From NCBI RefSeq assembly GCF_000220395.1, contig NW_004086977.1:1-43063 (forward strand): DNA of 43,063 nucleotides. Direction: 5' to 3'. Of this stretch, positions 1 to 12,569 are shown piece by piece (the first letter of the stretch is position 1; every line of letters starts with the position of its first letter). The DNA is from Ichthyophthirius multifiliis. Lineage: Eukaryota; Ciliophora; Oligohymenophorea; Hymenostomatida. The position numbers were made by a program, and so were the translations under genes. The notes beneath the pieces are model-generated. The model did not search any database and had not been told where the DNA came from. It saw only the letters and a program-made list of their open reading frames with translations.

Positions 1-23
1 TTATAAAAAAAAAAAAAAAAAAA

Positions 24-626
24 ATGTTTTAAACTAATTAAAATTTTTTAAAAATTAGAAATTAAAACATATAACCAAGCCACTAACACATATTCTACTA
101 TAAAAAAATACAACCAAGACCATAAACAAGTATATTTCCGGACAAGGAAAATATTTTTCCAGTCAATAATTTGAATTAAAAAAATCCTAATAATTAATAA
201 AAATAGTTTTCATAAATATAAGATAATTCTAAAAAAATAAAAACCTAACCAAATATAAATATCTAAAAAAAATTACATTTTTCTCGAAAATAATAGTTTC
301 AAATAAAAACTCTTCCAATATTTTAATAAGGTGAAAAAACTTCATAAATATAATCAAAAAAATGTATATTTTAAAATGAGTTTAATAAATCAAATTATAC
401 TTATTAAGAACTAAGATAATACTATGAATAAAAATATGAAAATAAATCTAATTTAGATTAATAAAAAAGCTAAATTAAAACAATTAAAACCTCATTTACA
501 ATTAGAAGATAAAAAGTAAATCAATAAAGTTAAGAAGAGAATATTATTGCTTGGGGTTACGATAAAGATGAATAAGGAAATTTTCTTAATACATCATTTG
601 AAGAATTAATAAAATAAATATAATGA
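24..626 (+). CDS. Unrecognised 200-aa ciliate protein, single exon
   Basis: An uninterrupted frame runs from the ATG directly after the opening A-run to a TGA, reading TAA/TAG as Gln, and encodes 200 residues. The body is rich in Gln, Asn and Lys with no obvious domain. The last ~35 residues look more constrained, with AWGYDKDEQGNFLNTSFEEL near the C-terminus, which reads like a short folded or binding motif. Wobble positions are mostly A/T, as in the recognised genes. No signal peptide or membrane segment is seen. The same-strand UCH37 gene follows 226 bp downstream. I do not recognise the family. The start is supported by the A-rich leader typical of this window and by absence of an earlier in-frame Met, though the gene lies at the window edge and an upstream exon cannot be excluded. 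Confidence 0.6.
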
Positions 627-642
627 AATAAATAATTAAAAT

Positions 643-645
<3 letters not shown>

Positions 646-674
<29 letters not shown>
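646..674. repeat. (TA)n microsatellite
   Basis: A nearly pure TA dinucleotide run in the spacer between the first gene and UCH37. Similar runs occur in other spacers and inside many introns of this window. Confidence 0.9.
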
Positions 675-677
<3 letters not shown>

Positions 678-852
678 ATATATTTATTCTTTTTTTTTTA
701 ATTAAAAATAAAAAAAAATTCAAAATAATTTTTTAAAATAAGAATAAACACTAAAAAGATATTTTATTATTAATATATTTTACATCGAATAAAAATAAAA
801 AATAAATATTAAAAAAATAAAAAAAACATATATTATATATATATAAAAAAAA

Positions 853-2015
853 ATGGGGTGATTGGTGTACAATAGAAAGTGATCCTGGAGTATTTACAGA
901 ATTAATAAGAAATATAGGAGTAAAAAACGTATAGGTTGATGAGTTATATACTTTAGATGATGAATTATTACTAGAAAATATAAAACCTATATATGGTTTG
1001 ATATTTTTATTTAAATGGACAAATAAAATGGAGAAAAGAGAAGTTTTAACAAATTATGATTCCGATTTATTTTTTGCTAATTAAGTAATATAAAATGCAT
1101 GCGCAACCTAAGCTTTGCTTGCAGTTTTACTTAATAGACAAGATGTAATTGAAATTGGTGAAGAATTAAATAATTTTAAATAATTTACTTAAAGCTTAGA
1201 TCCTTAAATGAAAGGATTAGCTATTTCTAATTAATAAACATTACAAAGAGTATTTTTTTATTGTTTTTTTTTCTTAAAAAATAAATAAATATGTTATTAG
1301 GTGCATAATTCTTTTTCTAGGCCAGAGCCTTTTGTATTTACAGAATAGAAAAAAAGAATTGCAACTGAAAAAGATGATGTTTTTCATTTCATTGCTTTCG
1401 TTCCTTTTAAAAATAAAGTCTATGAAATTGATGGATGTTAATAAGGACCTATTTTAGTAGGATCTTTTGAAAATGAAGACGAATGGATTAATATTGCAAG
1501 AAATGAAATAAATTAAAGAATTTAAAAGTATTTTATTTTATTTTTTACAAATAATAATAAAAAAATATTAATATAAAAAAAGATATAGTTAAGATGAAGT
1601 TAGATTTAATCTTTTAGCAATTACAAAAGATAAAAAATATATGGTTTTTTTTATTTTTTAATATATTATATCTTTTATTAAATATTTAGAGTGAATAATT
1701 AATAAATGAATATGAAAGATAAAAAAGTTATTTATATAATTACTTGAAGAGTAATTAATATTAATTAAATGAAATGTAAGAAGCAGATTATTAAAATTTA
1801 GTAAATAATATATTAAAAAGATAATATATATATATATTTTAAATTTTAATGATTTTTATATAATTTTTTAAAAAATAAATAAATCAATTAACAAAATAAT
1901 ATAAAGAAAAAATTATTTATAGTTTTTAGTTTTTTCTATAATAAAATAATAAAATTGTTTATAAAAAATAGTAAAAAAATAATAAAAAAATTATAAAAAG
2001 AAATAATTATATAAT

Positions 2016-2063
<48 letters not shown>

Positions 2064-2455
2064 TATATATATTTATATATATTTATTTATATTTTCTTAT
2101 ATTTTAATTAGAAATTAAAAATGATGGAAGATGAAGGATAATAAAATATTTGTTTAAGTTTAGATCTTAATATAGCTTTGTAATAAATAAACTCATTAAA
2201 TAGTTAAATAACTACATAAAAATTAATTATAGAAGAAGAAATATAAAAAAATAAAAATTATTAAGTAAATTATATATTTATTTTTATATTTTTTAAAAAT
2301 TAATTTTTTATTTTTATATATTAAATAAGATTGAAAATGAAAGAAGAAAACATAATTATATCCCTTTTATTTTTGAATTATTAAAAATTACAGCTGAAAA
2401 AGGAAAACTAAATGAATTAGTTGAAAAAGCTAAATAAAAAATATAAGAAAAATGA
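853..2455 (+). CDS. UCHL5: Ubiquitin C-terminal hydrolase UCH37 (UCHL5), six exons
   Basis: Cysteine-protease deubiquitinase of the 26S proteasome cap and, in animals, INO80. Exons: 853-1249, 1301-1527, 1583-1643, 1690-1800, 2112-2264, 2330-2455. The UCH fold opens with [15 protein letters not shown]; the catalytic Cys lies in QNACATQA, the His in VFHFIAF and the Asp in YEIDG. The C-terminal UCH37-like domain is complete, ending in RRKHNYLPF-like [15 protein letters not shown] and VEKAKQK, the tail that binds RPN13/ADRM1 in known UCH37. Predicted length is 357 aa, close to the usual ~330. Oddity: the ATG at 853 is one G out of frame with the body; with one fewer G the protein would begin MGDWCT, as expected. 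Intron 4 (1801-2111) is unusually long and carries a TA repeat. Family assignment is secure; exon 4/5 borders are the least certain. Confidence 0.92.
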
Positions 2456-2677
2456 TAGATTAAATATATATATTTTATCAATATTTTTTAATAAAAACAT
2501 ATATAAATACTTTATGTATTTAAAAATTTAAATAGAATTTTTTTAAAATTTTACTAAAATATTAATTATAATTAAAAAAAATATATTTAGCAAAAACAAT
2601 AAATATTAGAATTTATTTAATATAAACTTTTTATAAACAAATAAAATAAAAAAAATAAAGAAAAATATATATAAAAA

Positions 2678-4250
2678 ATGGAATAATAATAAAATACAAT
2701 TAATCTCAATGAAAATTACATTTATAATGAATAAGACCTTTTATTTTCCTCAAAAAATTCTAAAGTTTATAAAGGTCAATAAATATCAACATAGTTTAAA
2801 GTAGCAATAAAAAAGCTTCACAAAAGATTTGAAAAAAACGCTTTCACAGAGTATTATTTCTAAACTTATTTAGAAAATAAATACCCGAATAGATTTTTAA
2901 AAATATACGATTTAATACATAAACCTGAAACAGAAAAATATTATATAATAACTGAATATTGCGAAAAAAAAACATTAGTAGATAACCTAAAAAATGTAAA
3001 TAATATGTTAATAATGACTTGGTTTTAATATATAACCGAAAGTGTTTAAATATTAGAAAAAGAGCATATAGTTCATAGAGATTTGAAAATGGAAAATATA
3101 TTTATATCAGAAAAAAACATAGCAAAAATAGGTGATTTTGGATCAGCGGTTTATTTTTCGAAATCAGAGAGAAAAATTGAAGGCACTTTATTATATTAGC
3201 CTTTAGAAATAATAAAAAGAGTTAATTTTTTAGAAAATAAATAATAAGAATGGTAAAACAATTAAGTTTTTTAAGATTTTTTTTGTTAATAAATAATCAA
3301 AAATATTTTTTTTTTGGAAAAAAAAATGAAATTACTACAAGAACAAAAGGATGATTTAAAAAAAGAAGAAGATTTTTACTTTTAGGAAGAATAAAATTTA
3401 CTTAATTAAAATTTAATTGAAAAATAATCTTTTTTATTGAAAAAAAAAGAGTCTTTTTAGGATTTTCTAGAATAAAATTAAAGTTTTTTTTTTTTTCAGA
3501 ATTAGAAAATAATTAAAGAAATTATTAAATTTTATAAAAAAAAATTTAAGAGATAAATGAATAGATTAATTATCTTTCATTTTTTGGTGAAAAATCATTA
3601 TTTATAAATTAAAATTACAATGAATCATTTTACAAAAAAAAGAAAATTTCTTAAATGCATTTGAATAAAATTAATACTTATTGTTAAATTATAAACAAAA
3701 CATACAAAAAGAAGCTACTTATATATACTAAAGTAGCTATGTTGATAAAATTTCATTAGGATATCTACTTTTCTATATTTATTTTAGAGATTTACCTTTA
3801 TTTATTTGGAAAGAATTACCTAAAAATGCTTAATTTTATAAAGAAAAAGTACTAGGAAATAAAATTTGGGGAATAAATAATTAATATTTCAATGAAATAA
3901 CATATAAATGTGTTGATTTATTCTTTAAAGATTAAATTTTTGAAGTAATTTTTTAAAGTAAATATTTTTAAGAATGGCCTATTTTAACTTTTATGTAATT
4001 AAATGAAGAAGAAAATATTTAAAGAATGTCATTTTCGAATATTGAAAGTGATTTTTTTTATTTAAAAGAACAAAAAAAAATAATAAAAAAGTCCAACAAT
4101 TTAAAAAAAATCAATAAAGATAAAAAATATGTTTATTTATTAAAAAAAAAGCCTGCTACTTCTTATTATTCTAAATTTAAAAATTTCTTAAAAAAAGTTT
4201 TTGTAAATTCTTATCGAAAAGTTATAAATATAAAGAAAAAAATAGCTTGA
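2678..4250 (+). CDS. Protein kinase with long coiled insert in the C-lobe
   Basis: Ser/Thr-type protein kinase of unassigned family, about 524 aa. Seen: the ATP-binding Lys in KVAIKKL, hinge ITEYCEK, catalytic loop [16 protein letters not shown] in place of DFG, and an activation segment ending GTLLYQPLEI. The next expected block (DxWSLG) appears only about 160 residues later as [15 protein letters not shown], so a Lys/Glu/Gln-rich, probably coiled-coil insert of about 160 residues separates subdomains VIII and IX. A short poorly conserved tail ends at TGA. The glycine loop is weak ([10 protein letters not shown]). Two frame changes fall in the insert, one at a 13-T run (3484-3496) and one at an A-run near 3635; both can be explained by a missing base, and the first alternatively by a 17-nt intron. 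The APE motif is replaced by QPL, so catalytic activity is plausible but not certain. Confidence 0.75.
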
Positions 4251-4340
4251 ATTTTTTATTTTATTAAAGATAATGAATGTATATAAGATATTCTTAAAAT
4301 AAAAAAAAAATTTCTAAATTAAATTTTTTTATTAAAAAAA

Positions 4341-4400
4341 AAATAAAAAAATTCTTAAAAAAATAAAAAAATTCATAAAAAAATAAAAAAATTCTTAAAA
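4341..4400. repeat. 20-bp tandem repeat, about 2.5-3 copies
   Basis: The unit attcttaaaaaaataaaaaa is repeated in register at 4351, 4371 (one T to A change) and partly at 4391, with a half unit at 4341. It lies between two convergent genes, just past the kinase stop. Confidence 0.75.
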
Positions 4401-4512
4401 TAATTTTTTTGTTTCAAACAAAAAAAATAAACAAAAAATTACTAAAATAAAATTTTAATTAATATATTTTTTAAAATATAAAAAAAAAAAAAAAAATGAC
4501 AACAAAATAATC

Positions 4513-5691
4513 TCAAACATAAAAAAATTAAATAATAACTTCTTCTTAATCAATTTAAAACTTTTATTAAGATCCAATAGCATTTTTATAATTTAAATTT
4601 TCTTATTTTTATTCATCTACCAAAATAACATTACAATTAATGTTTTTTTATACAATTTAAATATTTTTCATAATTTCATTTTTTACATTTTAATTTTTAC
4701 CAAAATCCACACTAACCAAAATCTCCATATTAGACTAAATTTTACTTTATTTTTTTACTTTCTGTATTTTGCTACAGAATTCTCTTATAATTCCTTTACT
4801 TTTCATCTCTTAATTTTGACTAAAATCAATCACAATTACAAAATCATCATCAACTTCAATATTTCTTTCCTTTAAAAATTCCTTCTTTATTTCTTTTTAT
4901 ACATTAAAATCTTCAAATAATAACTCATTTTATAATATATTAATTTTCCCTTTTTCTTATAATTCTTTTATTTGTTTATTTGAGAGATTTTAAAGAGCTT
5001 CTTTTAACTCTTTGGTGTATTTTTATTACAATTTTTGTCCCAAATTTCGATGTTTTGGTACAACTTTTGTATCTATGTATGCACTTTCGTCATTTTATAT
5101 TATTATTTCTTCTACATTTACTTCTTCTTTTATATATTGTAAATAGTTATTAATAGAAGAGTTGAATTAAGGATTTTTCGACACTATTTTTAATTAAGAA
5201 ACAGTTTATTTTAAAGAAATCTTCTTGCTTTCTCTCAAAAACCTTCCCAAATTTATAATTTTTTGCATTCTAAGAAAACTCTCTTCAATTTAAAGATCCA
5301 AAACATTATTTTTAGGTTAGGGCATTTGTAAAAAATGTAGAGAATTTTAATTATAAACTGAAATAGGAGATAAAAAAACCTTTAAATTCTAATAAAAGCT
5401 TTCAGTAATTAAGGGAACAAATGGAGCCATTAAAATAATAGAATTCAAAATAACAGAAAAAAGAACATTTAAGGCCATTTTTTATTCTAAAGTTTCATTT
5501 TTTAGTCTATTTCGATTCAAACGAATATACCAATTAGTTAAATTTTCCAAAAAAAGTACTAATTTAGGAACTACAGTGTATAAATGATATTTTTACATTT
5601 CTTATTATACGAAAATTATTAAATTTTAACATGATATCTATATATTTAGTAAATAAATAGATATATATGCAAAAATATAAATATAAAAATA

Positions 5692-5746
<55 letters not shown>

Positions 5747-8219
5747 ATTTTTACTATTATCCATTTATCCATCGGATTTGTTATATTTTTTTCTTCTATT
5801 ATTATTTCATCGAAAATGAAGTTTTCATTATTTAAATTTTCATATCTTTATATATTCTATATTAAAAATTTTAAAGCATTATACCAAGGTAAAAAAACAT
5901 CTTTTCTAACACCAAAAACACCTTCTTCTTTAAAACAGAGTTCTTCAGCTCTTACTAAAGGTGAATTTATCTAAATATATATTTACATTTATATAATATA
6001 AATTTATAAATTACCATATATAATCTAATAGCATCTGCTGAATGTCTATTTGCAACTTCTAAAGGATCTGGGTAATTTTTTTTAGATTTTGACATTTTTT
6101 TGCCATCAGCAGCCAAAACAATTCCATTAACTATTAAATTTTTATAAGGATGTGAATTTTTAAATGCTGTAGATATTACATTTAAAGTATAAAACCATCC
6201 CCTCGTCTAGTCAATCCCCTCTGCAATAAAATCAGCTGGAAAAACTTCCTAAAATTTATTTTCATTAACCGAAAACGGATAATGAATCTAGGCAAAAGGC
6301 ATACATCCAGATTCAAACCAACAATCAAAAACTTCATCAATTCTCCTCAAAGTCCCTTTCCCTAATTTACTTTAAATAACTAATTTGTCTACAAAATCTC
6401 TATGTAGATCTTATATATTATCTTTACCAGTTAATTCTTTTAATTCCTATATACTTCCTACACACACGATTTCCTCTCCATCTTCCGAAACCCATAATGG
6501 AATCGGATTACCCCAAAATCTACTTCTCGAAAAGCACCAATCTTAGGCATTTTCTAGCCATGAATTAAATCTTCCTTCTTATGCAAATTTAGGTACCCAA
6601 TAGGCTTTTTTATTATTCTATATTAGTTATTATTTTATTTCTGTAACTTTAATAAACCAGCATTAAACAGCTTTGTAAATTAAAGGAGTGTCACTTCTCC
6701 AACAGAAAGGATAGCTATGTTTTATTTACTCATCCTTTATTAAAACTCCCTTTTCTTTTAAATATCTTCTTATGTTTTTTTCACTCTCTTTTACACTTTA
6801 TCCTTAGAAATCTCTAATTTCTTTTGTAAAAAAACCATTCTCATCAACTGGAACAGGTGGATTGTCTGACTTTATAACTCCTTTTTATAAACAAGCCTTG
6901 TAGTCATCCTCTCCGAAACCTGGTGCTAAATGTACGATTCCAGTTCCTGTATTTTCCTAAACAAAATCAGCCAAAAGTACTTTAAAACATCCATTTATTT
7001 TTCTGTCAATAAAATAATCAAACAAAGGTTCATATTCTAAATTTTCCAATTATTTTCCTTCCAAAACTTCCAAAACTACAAACTCATCACTTTTCTTATA
7101 AATACTCTCCAAAAGCCTCGACTAAGCCAAAATATATTTCTTCCCACTTTTTAAATCTTCAACTTTGGCATATTTAATCTTTGAATTTACACCCAGCATT
7201 AAATTACTAGTCAAAGTCCAAGGAGTAGTAGTCCAAGCAACTAATTTAGTATCCGGCTCGTTTTTTAAACTAAAGCAAATATACAAAGAAGGATCTAAAA
7301 CCTCTTTATAATTTTACTGAGTTTCGAAATTGGACAAAACAGTAGCACATCCATTTGAATATGGCATTATTCTACAACCGCGATATACTAAACCTTTCTA
7401 AAATAATTATTTAAATACATACCAACATGATTCCATATATTTTATATCTAATGTTTTGTAATCATTATCGAAATCTACCCATCTAATTAATAAAAATAAT
7501 ATTAATGATATATATGTGTATATATATGTTACCTACCAAACCTATTTACTATATGCCTCCATTCTTTACTATATCTCATTACTATATTTCGACATTCTTA
7601 ATTATATTTTTCTATACCCATCTTTATAATAAGTAAATAATATAAATAAATATATATATATTTTATATATATTATATATTTATATATATACATATATTTA
7701 TTAGTATATATGCTTATTTTATTTTATACATCTAAAACTTCTTTTCGCGTTTTTATATTTAATTTTTTGTCTATTTCATATTCAATCGGTAAACCATGAC
7801 AATCCCATCCAAATCTTCTTTCTACATATCTTCCATTTTATGATGCATATCTACATATTGTATCCTTTTTTTTTTTTTTACAAAATATTTTTTTAATATA
7901 ACTTTTATTGTTCCTGCTAATAAATTCCCGTAATGAGGTAGACCGGTTGCAAAAGGAGGACCATCATAAAATGTAAAAGGCGGATAATGCTTTGTTTTTT
8001 TTAGTTATTGTCCAAAAGCATCTATTTATTGCCAATATTCTAGAATTTCTTCTTCTTTTTTAACAAAATTAGGAATTTCTTCAACTTTAATTTAAAACAA
8101 AAAAATATTTCTTTTTTTGTTTGTGAATTTTTTTATTTACGAGGCTTGATATTTGTTTTATAATATTAAATATGCAAATGAATATATTGCTTTTTTCTTA
8201 AATTTTTAAAAGCTAACAT
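4513..8219 (-). CDS. IARS1: Isoleucyl-tRNA synthetase, eukaryotic cytosolic type
   Basis: Charges tRNA-Ile. After removing six introns (5638-5754, 5971-6014, 7483-7532, 7622-7729, 7865-7902, 8085-8140) the coding length is an exact multiple of three, 1097 aa, near the usual ~1070-1260. Class I signatures: [16 protein letters not shown] carries the HIGH-type motif, and [14 protein letters not shown] the KMSKS loop. [28 protein letters not shown] and [11 protein letters not shown] are further family blocks in the correct order, the last in the anticodon-binding region. The start at 8219 gives a 26-residue basic leader without acidic residues before the first intron; this could be a mitochondrial presequence, which is inference. 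The intron at 8085-8140 is required to join the leader in frame. The gene is convergent with the upstream kinase. Confidence 0.95.
5697..5743. repeat. (TA)n microsatellite inside an IleRS intron
   Basis: Pure TA run within the 117-nt intron that separates DKWII from the QEMQKY block of IleRS. Confidence 0.9.
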
Positions 8220-10419
8220 TTTAAGTTTGGTATGTATTTTAATTTAATTTTAAAAATAAATCTTTTTTATATTTTAATAAAATTTATATATGTTTTATGT
8301 TTTTATTTTAAGCTAAATAATTTTTTTTTTTAATTGTTCTTAATTTTTGAAAAAATAAATTATTGAATATTTGTAAATATTAACTTAAATATAATATATA
8401 TTAAGATTATAAAAATAATTATTTAATAAAAAAAAAAATAGTTTTAAAATAAAAAAATAATTATTAATATAAATGAAAATAAAAAATATAATAATAAATG
8501 ATTGATAACTAAAAAAAAAATATAGTTATTTATAAAAAATAGAATTAAATTAATAAACATTGAATTTCATAAATAAAGTTATTTAAAGTGTTTAAATAAG
8601 AAATTGATTAAAACAAATATTTAAAAAAAAAATTGAAAAAGATATTTAAAATGTTTAAAAATAAATGAAAATATAATAAATATAAAAAATATAAAAAAAA
8701 AAAATTAAAAGAATAGATATTTATAATATAAATAAAAATATATGTACATAAATATATATAAAAATATATTTTTTTTTTAAATATAAATATATAATTAAAT
8801 TTAAATAATATATATATTTATTTATATATAATAAAAAATATTTAATATTTTCATTTATCTGAATTTTTTTTTGAATTTTATATTTATATTAAATATAAAT
8901 ACTAATACATATTCATATATAATATTTTTTTAATAGTAATTTTAGTATTTTATTTTATATTTTAATTATAAAATTATTGGTCATTAATATTTTAGTGAAT
9001 CTTAATATTTCATTCTCTATATATAAAATTTACATTTATAGATTTGCATAGTTAAGAATATTCCCCTAATTAACTAGCTAAAAGTTAATGTTATAGTTTC
9101 TATTTCATGAAAAACATAATATAAAGATTATTTACAATAATTAATTTTTTTTTAATTTACGTTTTTTCCTTGAATAAAATTATTTTTTCTGCTTTATCTT
9201 GTCATTTTAATTTAGTTTTTTCTTTTATTTAAGATTTCGTTTTTTCTCATTTTTTTTTAAATTACAAAATAATTTATTATAATTAGTAAATAAAAAAAAT
9301 CAATTATATTCAAACAATTTAAATTAATTTATATTCAATTATTTATTATTATAATTTAATAAGAATTTTTTTTAAAACTAATTTTGCAAAAAATAATATT
9401 AAAAATAAAAATTATTTAATAATTTAATCAATATAAAATTATAAAATTATTATTATATTTATTCAAAAAATGTATATATATTTTCTACAATATTATTATA
9501 CTTAAATTAGATATTGCCAATTATTAAATATTATTTCTATTATTAATTATATAATAAATTATTTTAATTATATTAATTCTTTTTAATATATAATTATACT
9601 TTCAAAATTAGATAATTCTTTTATAAATATAAAAAAGAATATTCTATATATAATATATTATTTTATAGATTATAAAAAGAATATTTTTTTTTTAATTATA
9701 TTATATACTTTTACAAATAAAAAAAATATATTTTTATATACATATAAATATATTTTTTTTAATATAATATATAAATATTTTTAGTAATAAAAAATTATAA
9801 TTATTATTTATTTTATAAAAGTATGAAAAAAAAAAATTCTATTATATAAAAATATTATTATTAAAAAAAGATAAAATAGAAAAAAATATGATAAACTAAA
9901 TTAATTATTATAAAGAATTAATAATTTTTATAAAAAAAATATTAAATTTTTAAATATCCATATTATATATATATAATATTAAGGATAAAGATATATATTA
10001 TTAATAAATAAAAGATTATGATATGAACTTTAAATACTATAATAGTTAACTATTCTATAATCCTTATAATATATATTTTAAACATAAATATATCTATTAA
10101 ATTTTCACATGATTTTTAGTTATTATTTTATTTTTTAAAAGATCTTAATCAATAAACAATTAATTAGTATTTTCGATATTTATAATTAATTAAAAAAAAT
10201 AATATATAAAAATAAAATAAATATATAATGAAAATTAAATTAAAAATAAAAAAATATAAATAATATTAATAAAAATCTTTATATAAATATAAATAATATA
10301 TTCATATATATATAAATTTATATATTTATATATAATAATTTTTAAATATCTTACATATTATTAATATATATTATATTTTTCTTGTATTTCTATATTATTT
10401 TTAAAAGTCACTTTTTATT
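8220..10419. other. Gene-poor A+T spacer
   Basis: About 2.2 kb of A/T homopolymers and simple sequence. Open stretches in several frames reflect only the rarity of TGA. A short minus-strand run near 9120-9250 is free of TGA for about 50 codons but shows no motif. No RNA gene, hairpin array or conserved signal was recognised. The IleRS promoter must lie at the left edge. Confidence 0.6.
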
Positions 10420-12569
10420 TTTTTTGCTTCTCATCTATTTGAAAATATTCTTCATAAACAAAGTTCTTTATTATTTTTCATAATAATATTTATTTCTTAC
10501 AAATAATAATATAATAATTAATATTTTTCATTTATATATTTATTTTTGGTATTAGAATAATAATAATAATTATAGTATGAAAATTTTAATTTTTTTCTTT
10601 ACAGTAATAATCGCAACAATCCTTTTCAGTTAATTTATTTAATTTTCCTTCCTCTTTTTTATTTTTTTTAATCTACATATTTAATAAAATTTGCGTATTC
10701 ATAAAATTTACAAAAAATAATATTATCATTTATAATATCTTATAAGTTAACATTAATGAATTTACTTTGGCTCATTCAACTTTAAATTCGACAAAGATTC
10801 TATTACTTTCATCTAATAATATACTTTTTCCATTAGTTAAATTTTTTAATTTTCATAGACATAAACTATAATTACTTATTAGTTTTTTTCGAATTCTAAT
10901 TAAATTTAAACTGATAAATCTTATGTTTATATATCATAAATTTAGCTTCTTACACATCATCTTGATTATCTAATAACTTTCCTTTATATGAAATGTCTAG
11001 AAAAAGTTAAACATAATACTAGAACTATATTTAAAACTTAATTTAGTTATCTAATTTAATTACAAATCTAAATATCTATAATATATCTTCTTTTTTTGTA
11101 TATCTTAATCATCTAGATTCTATAATCTTGTGTGTAAATTTATTATACTTTCCCTCTCCCCCCACCTTACCTCTAAATTTTATAGTTGATAAAATTAAAG
11201 TATTACAAATATATTTGAACAGACTTAAAATTATTTGGAAACATTTAAATAAATGTCTTTAATAATAAATTCTTAACATATTCTATTTTAATCACATTTA
11301 TTAACAATTATACTTTTTTTAGTATATAAATTTCTCATTTGTTAAATAAAAATAATAACTAGCTTAAAATAAAGAGCAGAATCCTTCATTTGTAGAAGTT
11401 ACACATTTAGCATATAAAGTAGAACATAATATAGACTATTATAAAAATAATAATATCGACTTTTACACTCTCCGCGCAGTTTTGCTTTTGGAAGTATTTT
11501 CCTTACAACTTTATTAATTATTTGAAATTAAAAAGGTAGGCCTAAAGAATTAACAATAAAATTTATTTTTTTGATTCAAGTAATTTTAAACTGACCATAT
11601 TTTATCTTTTATATTATTATTCAGGCATTAATTTGAGTAATTTCCATAAATTCACTAATTTGAAAATCTGAAAACTATAATATTAATTTTACATAAATTA
11701 TATTATTCCAATAAATTGTGTATTTAATCTGGGAAGATAAAATTTTATTATATTTGACTTCGAAATTCTTTAATTTGTAAATATTCATAATTATCAATAA
11801 TTGAAAAAAATAACATCAATATACTATTTATTGTTTTTATTTGGTGTTACTTGCTTGTTTACCATATTTATTTTTATCATTCTTTAAATAATAGTTCTAA
11901 GAATAATTATATTTAAGCTTTCGGTTATATATTTATAATTTAAACTATATCTGAGTATAAATTATATTTAGCTTCTTCACTTCATCATTATAACTATCAT
12001 CTAAATCACGTTTAATAATTAGATTGTTGGCCTTTTTATTTTTTAATATTCACTTTATCAATTAATTGCTCATATTTCAAGCATACACTATTATAACTAT
12101 CATAATAAGATTATTCTTTTGAATCACATTAGTACATTATTCTATAAATTAAAATTAGATCTTTTTATTTATTTCCTCCTTGAACAATATAAGAGATTTC
12201 TTTAAAATTCTTAATATTAAATTAAAGAGCTTTATCTTTATTAATATCTCACAATATCCTTAATTTTTAAGTAATAATAATATTATATATATGTAATTTT
12301 TATAATAATTACTAATTTTGTATTTTTAATTGTTATTTTTTTATATTTTGATTTTGCAATGTTTTATTTTTAATAATTAAAAACGTCAATTTTTCAAAAT
12401 TAATTATAAATATATTACTATTTATCGTTATTATTTCTATATTTTCTTTTTTCAAATACACAATTGAAAAAAAATAAAAGGCGAATAAAAATGGATTATG
12501 TCCTTATAATTTTTGATAGCAATTTTTAAAAAAATAATACTAAAAAGTAATAATTATAATCATGTTCAT
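10420..12569 (-). pseudogene. Interrupted coding-like block, possible transposase relic
   Basis: On the minus strand, several segments have A/T-biased wobble, mixed charged residues and clear protein texture, but they lie in different frames and contain in-frame TGA codons (for example 12249-12251). From the ATG at 12569 an open stretch of about 105 codons leads into INKDKALQFNIKN and then GGNKQKDLILIYR. Further down is NFIVNSLGLPFQF (about 11515-11570), which recalls the 'VDxLGxPxxF' strand of IS5/Harbinger-type DDE transposases, and about 70 residues later NKCDQNRICQEF, which recalls their 'ADKGYDSNxIR' strand. These resemblances are weak and the spacing is too long. A duplicated texture (EVKKLNIIY, VQEAKFMIY) may be an internal repeat. 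Either a decayed DNA transposon or gene, or a real gene with many base-calling errors. Exon structure could not be resolved. Confidence 0.4.

Noticed and set aside
5744-5974. Plus-strand 76-codon frame with hydrophobic start
   Set aside because: Antisense shadow of an IleRS exon and intron; the minus strand has clear IleRS blocks.
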